The position numbers and the translations under genes are program-made. From JL08 sp039969355 (GTDB lineage: Bacteria > Pseudomonadota > Alphaproteobacteria > Rhodobacterales > Rhodobacteraceae), in NCBI GenBank assembly GCA_039969355.1, contig JBDVOA010000026.1, forward strand, positions 133,534 through 197,533: 64,000 bases of DNA, given 5' to 3'. The notes beneath the pieces were generated by a model that saw only the letters and a list, made by a program, of their open reading frames with translations, searched no databases and was not told the DNA's origin. Positions 59,578 to 64,000 of the stretch are shown in pieces (position 1 is the stretch's first letter; each line of letters begins with the position of its first letter).

Positions 59578-60699
59578 TCAGATGAGCCCGGGCTGAAGCA
59601 AAATTTTACCACACTGCTTTGAAATCTGAGTCTTAAAGGCCTCTTCGGCGTCCCGCATCGGGTAGACATGCGTAAACATGATATCGATCATCTTTTGAAC
59701 CTGAGCATCCATCATACAGCGAACAAGACCTTCGCGGTCCTGCGCGCGGACATCGTGTTGCCCAATCAGACGATGAGCAGGGTGCGTGATCGCATCAAGC
59801 GGGCTAAAATCAAGACGCGCCCCCGGCGTGTGCCCCGAGAAATTGACTGATCCGTAAATGCGCGTCGCAGCCATGCATTTCTCTTGATAAAATGGATGCC
59901 CTGAACATTCGACCGAATGATCGACGCCTTGGCCCTCGTAGGTCAACGCTTTGACTTGATCTAACCAATCGTCGTCATTTGGATCAATGAAATGCTGAAC
60001 GCCCATCTGTTCCAGTAATTTTTTCCGATAAGGGTTCCGGATCAATGCAATGACGTTGGCATTGCGGAAGAGTGCGCTGATGATATGGCCCATGGCGATA
60101 AAGCCAACGCCACCCACCAGAACGGTATCTCCCGCTTTGACGTCCATCAGCTCTTGATTTGACCAACCCACACCCAAAGAACAATTTGCAGCCTGTGCAT
60201 GTTTCAAATCCAAAGCGTCAGGGATGCGATAGCAATTGGCTTCTGGCGCGATACGATATTGCGCCATTGCCCAACCGCCGGATTCGCTTTCGTTGATGTC
60301 TTGGATACCCGCCATGGCAACACGCGTCTGGTCGGGCTTCGGTTCCATGTTCGACGAACAATAGGTGGGTGACAACGCATTGCGGCAGGCATGACACTGG
60401 CCGCACCAATCACCTTGAAACACAATAACTCGATCCCCTTTGCGCAAGTTTGACCCTTCGGGGGCATAGGCTACGACGCCTACACTTTCGTGCCCCAGAC
60501 CGTCAGGATAGTCACTGCGCAGGCCACCAGCGAAGAACTCAAATTCGTGGTGGTCATAGATGCGTGTCCCTTCAAGGCAGACACCGGCGTATTCATTCCG
60601 TACGATCACATAGCCCGACTTGGCTTTGGGGAAGGGACGCTCGACAAGCTCAACCTTATGTTTTTCAGGGATTGTCAGGATGACATTGTGTTTGCCCAT
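59578..60699 (-). CDS. Zinc-dependent alcohol dehydrogenase (MDR family)
   Basis: A 373-residue medium-chain dehydrogenase. Catalytic zinc ligands lie in EYAGVCLEGTRIYDHHE and LGHESVGVVA. Structural zinc is held by the four cysteines of CGQCHACRNALSPTYC. The Rossmann turn is VLVGGVGFIAMGHIISAL near residue 183. The substrate is not readable; related enzymes oxidise polyols and amino-sugar-like alcohols. Convergent with the SDR gene and divergent from the AraC gene. Confidence 0.85.
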   Translation of the reverse strand: MGKHNVILTIPEKHKVELVERPFPKAKSGYVIVRNEYAGVCLEGTRIYDHHEFEFFAGGLRSDYPDGLGHESVGVVAYAPEGSNLRKGDRVIVFQGDWCGQCHACRNALSPTYCSSNMEPKPDQTRVAMAGIQDINESESGGWAMAQYRIAPEANCYRIPDALDLKHAQAANCSLGVGWSNQELMDVKAGDTVLVGGVGFIAMGHIISALFRNANVIALIRNPYRKKLLEQMGVQHFIDPNDDDWLDQVKALTYEGQGVDHSVECSGHPFYQEKCMAATRIYGSVNFSGHTPGARLDFSPLDAITHPAHRLIGQHDVRAQDREGLVRCMMDAQVQKMIDIMFTHVYPMRDAEEAFKTQISKQCGKILLQPGLI

Positions 60700-60944
60700 C
60701 GTTGGCTCCTTGTTGTGCGGTCTACGTTCCGTAATCGTATCTTGATGTCACACTAGCACCTCTCAGGTCTAATCGAAGTGACCGCCTCTGCCGAACTCGT
60801 ATCAGATTCAGGTTCGGGACTCTGTCGAGATACGTCATAGATGAGGTGTTGTCGGCTTTACTCGGGGCAGAGATCACTTTTGACAGCGTTGACATTTTTC
60901 AGACCTTGCTAGCATCTGTTAACCTGACACTGAAAGAACGCTTA

Positions 60945-61994
60945 ATGAATACCCAAGGACCCAAGGACCCTGTTGAAAAGGAGCGCGACGGCCTCCAGTT
61001 CAACCGCTATGTTCTGCGTATTCGCGAGGCACTGGAAGGTTTGGGGCTTTCAGCTGTTCCAGTTTTTGAGGCCGCGGGCGTCAGTCCCGCGCAGGTGGCC
61101 GACCCTTCTGGGGCAATTTCATTTGAAACCTACTGCCAAATCGTACGCGCTGCGATCCGGATGGACGGCGGGCAGGCGCTTGGGCTGCACGTGGGGCGCC
61201 GTATCTCTCCGTTGGACCACGGTATTATGGGGTATGCAATTGTCGCCAGTTCCACATTGCGACGTGCGCTGATGCGGGCTGTTCGTTTTTGGCCTGTGAC
61301 TGCGCCGCCATTCACCGCTGATATCGATCTTGAAGGAACGACACCTCAAATCACTCTCAATCTGAAACAGGGCGTTCCCGCCGATCTGGAACCCTACTTT
61401 CTGGAAGAAGCGCTAGGCGCTTTTCTGCAATTGGGCAAGGAGCTTGGGTCTGAAACCCTGACCCGCCCACGGATTGATGTTGCCTATGCCGCACCAACCT
61501 ACTCAGAGGAATACGCCGAGGTTTTAAAGGCGGATGTCAATTTTTCAGCGTCGCACCACCGGTTGTATTTTGATGTCGACGCACTTGATCAACCCCTTCG
61601 CCATGCCAATCGTGAAGCTGCACTTATGTTTGAATCCCAATGTGACGCCATTCTAAGGCGAATGACGGGTGGCGACATGTTGGTGGACCGGATCAGGGGC
61701 CTCGTCGTGGAACGGATCAGTGACCCGGTCAGTTTCGATGAAGTCGCCGATCAATTGGCGATGGGCGAAAGGACTCTGCGGCGATCTCTTGCCGATCAGG
61801 GCACAAGTTTTCGAGAAATTGTGTTGGATGTCAGAATGACAGGTGCTTGCGAATACCTCCGCTCGACCAGCCACACAATTGACGAAATCAGCTATCTTGT
61901 GGGCTATGCAAACCCGACCAATTTCTTTCGCGCTTTCAGTAAATGGAGCGACGAAACGCCGAGCCAATACCGCAAACGCGCGTCAGGCCCGTAA
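60945..61994 (+). CDS. AraC-family transcriptional regulator with an Arabinose_bd-type sensor
   Basis: A 349-residue regulator. Residues 20-230 fit the PF12625 sensor (GVSPAQVADPSGAISFETYC, LGLHVGRRISPLDHGIMGY). The C-terminal AraC domain has two helix-turn-helix units (FDEVADQLAMGERTLRRSLA and IDEISYLVGYANPTNFFRAF). I start at 60945; upstream residues to 60846 are not conserved-looking. It diverges from the alcohol dehydrogenase and precedes the amidinotransferase, so it probably controls these genes. Confidence 0.82.
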   Translation: MNTQGPKDPVEKERDGLQFNRYVLRIREALEGLGLSAVPVFEAAGVSPAQVADPSGAISFETYCQIVRAAIRMDGGQALGLHVGRRISPLDHGIMGYAIVASSTLRRALMRAVRFWPVTAPPFTADIDLEGTTPQITLNLKQGVPADLEPYFLEEALGAFLQLGKELGSETLTRPRIDVAYAAPTYSEEYAEVLKADVNFSASHHRLYFDVDALDQPLRHANREAALMFESQCDAILRRMTGGDMLVDRIRGLVVERISDPVSFDEVADQLAMGERTLRRSLADQGTSFREIVLDVRMTGACEYLRSTSHTIDEISYLVGYANPTNFFRAFSKWSDETPSQYRKRASGP

Positions 61995-62085
61995 CAAGTC
62001 AAGATAGCCAATTGGCCATTGCAGCCATCCGCACGAAGGCCGCAGCGATGCAAGCTAATGCAACGCCAAACCGAGGAGCCACGCT

Positions 62086-63228
62086 ATGCCTATGGATGCT
62101 GCCATTGATTGGACAGAGGAACGCGCCATCGCGGCCCTCGAAGAAAACAAACAAGTGATGATCGACGGCCTATGTGAACAAGCGGCAGGACAGCGTGTCA
62201 TGGTCGAAAGCGAGTATGCGACCCTAAGGGGTGTGATCCTAGGCAATCCGGAGTCGATGTATTTGCCGGATCCCTTTCACCCCTCATGGTACGCCAGTTT
62301 CAAATCCTTGCCACGCGACAAATTGCAGTGGATGGCAGACAACCGAGGCCGCCATGTGCGCGATGTCGATCCAGAGCTGTGGGAAAAGATGTGTGTCGGT
62401 CTGGATGCCCTTGCGGACGTGTATCGTCAGGCGGGCGCGCATGTTATCCAGAACAAGACGCCACCACCGCCCGAAGTCATAAATTACACGGCCGGATGGT
62501 TGGGTGAATTCGGCAAACATTGGGCATTTCACGCACAAGCTTTTGGCGAAGTGTTTGGCAACATCATCCTGAATTTCCACGAGACCCAGCCTTCTATCCG
62601 GTACAACTGCGTTGAATACATCGAAGCCTTCATAGGTCTGTTCGAGGCCGATCCTGAATCCATCTGGCTGACGATGCCCAATCCGTTGCCATTGCCTACG
62701 GCCTTTGGCGCGGCCCTTTCACCGGGGGATATTCGAATCTTTCCAAACAAGTTGGTCGTGGTCGCGCACGGTGTCTTCGATCCGTCCCACATTGCGGACA
62801 AAACCAAACCTCGTTCGTCCGGAAATGAGCTGGGTGCGGAAGTTTTGCGCAGAATGTTGGCGCCGTTCGGGTATCGTGTTGAAACGGTCTATTTCGATGC
62901 AAACTTCGGGTATCATATCGACACCGTCATGCCCCTCATCCGTGAAGGGCTGCTTGCGGTGAATGAGAATGTCCTCCTGACGCCGCTCCCCAAAGAGGTC
63001 GCTGATTGGGAACAGATTAGCATCGACCCGGAAGAATACATCATCGGAGCAGGCAATTCTGTCGCGTTGAGCTCGACAGCACATGCGGTAACTGAAAGCG
63101 CCACCAAGTTTATAAAGGACCTTGAAAAGCGCGGGATCGACGTAGCTCCGGTTGCTTTTGATGATGTCTATCACAACACCGGTAGCGGCATGCACTGCGC
63201 AACGTTTTCTTACTGGAGAGAGGACTGA
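62086..63228 (+). CDS. Amidinotransferase-fold enzyme (glycine/inosamine amidinotransferase-like)
   Basis: A 380-residue protein of the amidinotransferase/arginine-deiminase (pentein) fold. The catalytic His is His277 in NFGYHIDTVMPLI and the nucleophilic Cys is Cys371 in NTGSGMHCATFSYWRED at the C-terminus. The N-terminal ESEYATLRGVILGNPESMYL is also seen in glycine amidinotransferases. The reaction is probably transfer of a guanidino group from arginine or hydrolysis of a guanidino compound. RBS GAGGAG precedes the ATG. It follows the AraC gene by 91 bases, in which GCCAATTGGC (62007-62016) is a perfect palindrome. Confidence 0.82.
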   Translation: MPMDAAIDWTEERAIAALEENKQVMIDGLCEQAAGQRVMVESEYATLRGVILGNPESMYLPDPFHPSWYASFKSLPRDKLQWMADNRGRHVRDVDPELWEKMCVGLDALADVYRQAGAHVIQNKTPPPPEVINYTAGWLGEFGKHWAFHAQAFGEVFGNIILNFHETQPSIRYNCVEYIEAFIGLFEADPESIWLTMPNPLPLPTAFGAALSPGDIRIFPNKLVVVAHGVFDPSHIADKTKPRSSGNELGAEVLRRMLAPFGYRVETVYFDANFGYHIDTVMPLIREGLLAVNENVLLTPLPKEVADWEQISIDPEEYIIGAGNSVALSSTAHAVTESATKFIKDLEKRGIDVAPVAFDDVYHNTGSGMHCATFSYWRED

Positions 63229-63447
63229 CAGACAAGAGTTCTGCACTCTTTCGCAAGACGGTATTTAATCTAAGATTGATTGCAGGTTATAGGTGCTGAC
63301 ATATTTTCCCTTTTTCTCAAGCAGTATTCTGGAGGAAGAAAATCCTACAATGGTCATGAGCTGAACGGTGCGCGAACTCACACACTGCGGGACCAATGCG
63401 CCCTTTCGTCGCGGCTAACCGCCAAATATCAATGTGTTACGAGTGAT
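63229..63447. other. Intergenic DNA between the amidinotransferase and the repeat array
   Basis: About 220 bases with no supported gene. One + strand frame (63280-63486) is open but runs into the repeat array and has no ribosome binding site or recognisable residues. The stretch near 63370-63450 (GGACCAATGCGCCC, CGTCGCGGCTAACCGCC) has the look of sequence that recurs beside site-specific recombinase genes in related genomes; that is memory, not a search. Confidence 0.4.
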
Positions 63448-63540
63448 TTCCCTGCACAAAATAACAGGAAATTTTTTCACCGTTAACAGGGGACTTTTCC
63501 AACGGGAACAGGGAAGACGCGAGCAGATCAGGGATGGTTT
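63448..63540 (+). repeat. Array of CAGGGAA-type repeats
   Basis: Copies of a CAGGGAA-like 7-mer lie at 63465 (CAGGAAA), 63487 (CAGGGGA), 63509 (CAGGGAA) and 63529 (CAGGGAT), spaced 22, 22 and 20 bases. An inverted copy TTCCCTG lies at 63448-63454. The first three direct copies are preceded by AA. The array is next to the recombinase remnant, suggesting recombinase binding sites. Confidence 0.6.
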
Positions 63541-63578
63541 AGATTCTGGCTGAACCCGTAAATCCGCGCCTGCATATC

Positions 63579-63866
63579 CTAGTCAAGTGGGATCAGTTTG
63601 CGGATGATCTTTTCCAGGGCCAGTTCTGGCGGTTGGCTGCCAACGAGGATCGCTCTTTGGATCTTAGGCGAGAGGAAGGCGAGTTGAGCGCGGGTCTGTA
63701 CATGAGATTCAGAGTGGCTGGTTGCAGCTGCGATGTCGCTCAATGATTTTCCGCGGCGCAGGTCGGCGGTCCAGGTATGTGCCCGAGCCAGCGCGCGCAG
63801 CATCGTTCTGTCGGGTTCGGGCTCTGGGTCGCCAGCGACGATCTTTCCTTCAACGGGCACTGTCAA
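63579..63866 (-). pseudogene. C-terminal stub of a serine-type recombinase, interrupted by an IS
   Basis: A 95-residue frame. TMLRALARAHTWTADLRRGK, SLSDIAAATSHSESHVQTRA and QLAFLSPKIQRAILVGSQPP are the helix-rich C-terminus of large serine recombinases of alphaproteobacteria. The catalytic and zinc-ribbon parts are gone. The first four or five codons (63866-63852) belong to the terminal repeat of an IS6-type element, so the gene was cut at about 63855 by insertion. Confidence 0.6.
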
Positions 63867-64000
63867 AAGAAACTTGCTTGAGGCGGGCAGGGTGACTTCG
63901 TAGCGTCATCAGATGATCAAACGTTCTCCATTTCGCTACTTCAAAACTAGTTCTGAGATCATCCGTCTCGCTGTGATGATGTATGTTCGGTTTCCACTTT
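63856..64000 (+). mobile_element. Left end of an IS6-family element (partial)
   Basis: GGCACTGTCAAAAG (63856-63869) resembles the IS6-family terminal inverted repeat (GGCACTGTTGCAAA type). A transposase start lies 44 bases inside. The insertion point falls in the recombinase stub. IS6 elements make 8-base target duplications; if so the left copy is CTTCAACG (63848-63855). The other end is outside the window. Confidence 0.7.
63913..64000 (+). CDS. IS6-family transposase, N-terminal part (3' partial)
   Basis: From the ATG at 63913 the frame is open to the window edge and reads MIKRSPFRYFKTSSEIIRLA then VMMYVRFPL. The KRSPFRYFK...EIIRLAVMMYVRFPLS pattern is the N-terminus of IS6-family (IS26-like) DDE transposases, which make cointegrates. 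Twenty-nine residues are visible; the rest continues past 64000. Confidence 0.85.
   Translation, partial: MIKRSPFRYFKTSSEIIRLAVMMYVRFPL

Noticed and set aside
63280..63486. Short + strand open frame after the amidinotransferase
   Set aside because: It runs into the CAGGGAA repeat array and has no ribosome binding site or family features.
1..64000. CRISPR array
   Set aside because: No set of regularly spaced repeats of 24-40 bases with unique spacers was seen; the CAGGGAA array is too short in unit and spacing.

Overview
The window is chromosomal DNA of an alphaproteobacterium, most likely a marine member of the Rhodobacterales (roseobacter group). This rests on several things read together: the oxygen-dependent cobalamin pathway (cobG, cobF and cobN rather than cbiD, cbiG and cbiK), a hisB-hisH-hisA-hisF-hisE cluster, a carnitine catabolic cluster with a fused carnitine dehydrogenase/thioesterase, a DmdC-like acyl-CoA dehydrogenase, and IS6-family and serine-recombinase remnants. 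The species assignment is inference; no rRNA is present.

Layout. 1-8786: cobalamin operon cobN(3' end)-G-H-I-J-(K inverted)-L-E-M-B-A, with nearly every junction overlapping. 8802-10523: a promoter and B12 riboswitch in front of a lone CbiM-like permease and cobF. 10655-11692: HdeD-like and small membrane proteins, and a stand-alone Lrp/AsnC ligand-binding domain. 11764-15356: histidine genes hisB-H-A-(DUF2867)-F-E. 15381-16835: a CoA-binding protein and a SPOUT rRNA methyltransferase. 16882-17606: tRNA-Tyr with a clear promoter, followed by the 5' stub of a phage-type integrase. 17538-22427: metG, an MFS transporter, a YceI protein and an aldo/keto reductase. 22473-27131: carnitine catabolism (regulator, dehydrocarnitine-cleaving enzyme, lipoprotein, carnitine dehydrogenase-thioesterase, SDR). 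27155-29212: an XRE regulator divergent from a DUF2061 protein and a fatty-acid desaturase. 29213-30068: gene-poor DNA with small decayed ORFs.

30069-43660 is the most interesting region. A 3-hydroxyacyl-CoA dehydrogenase and an aldehyde dehydrogenase, with a vestigial SDR between them, diverge from a run hyuB-hyuA-eutB-eutC-luxR-asnC-ssd-aminotransferase. The genes from eutB onward resemble the hydroxyectoine/ectoine catabolic tail, but the ring-opening genes eutD/doeA and doeB are absent and an ATP-dependent hydantoinase/oxoprolinase pair stands in front. This suggests a pathway that opens a lactam- or hydantoin-like ring and then uses a dehydratase, an imine reductase/cyclodeaminase, a transaminase and a semialdehyde dehydrogenase.

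44091-52685: acoX-acoA-acoB-acoC-lpd followed by a thiolase and an acyl-CoA dehydrogenase. The E1 alpha subunit is unusual, so the substrate may not be acetoin. 52746-63228: a dipeptide-type ABC importer (substrate-binding protein, two permeases, two ATPases) and a set of oxidoreductases, a VOC protein, an AraC regulator and an amidinotransferase-fold enzyme, plausibly another catabolic island. 63448-64000: mobile DNA, namely an array of CAGGGAA-type repeats, the C-terminal stub of a serine recombinase, and an IS6-family element that interrupts it and runs off the window.

Taken together this is a run of core biosynthesis (B12, histidine) followed from about 22 kb by a long series of catabolic gene sets for nitrogenous organic compounds, separated by gene remnants that record repeated gain and loss.
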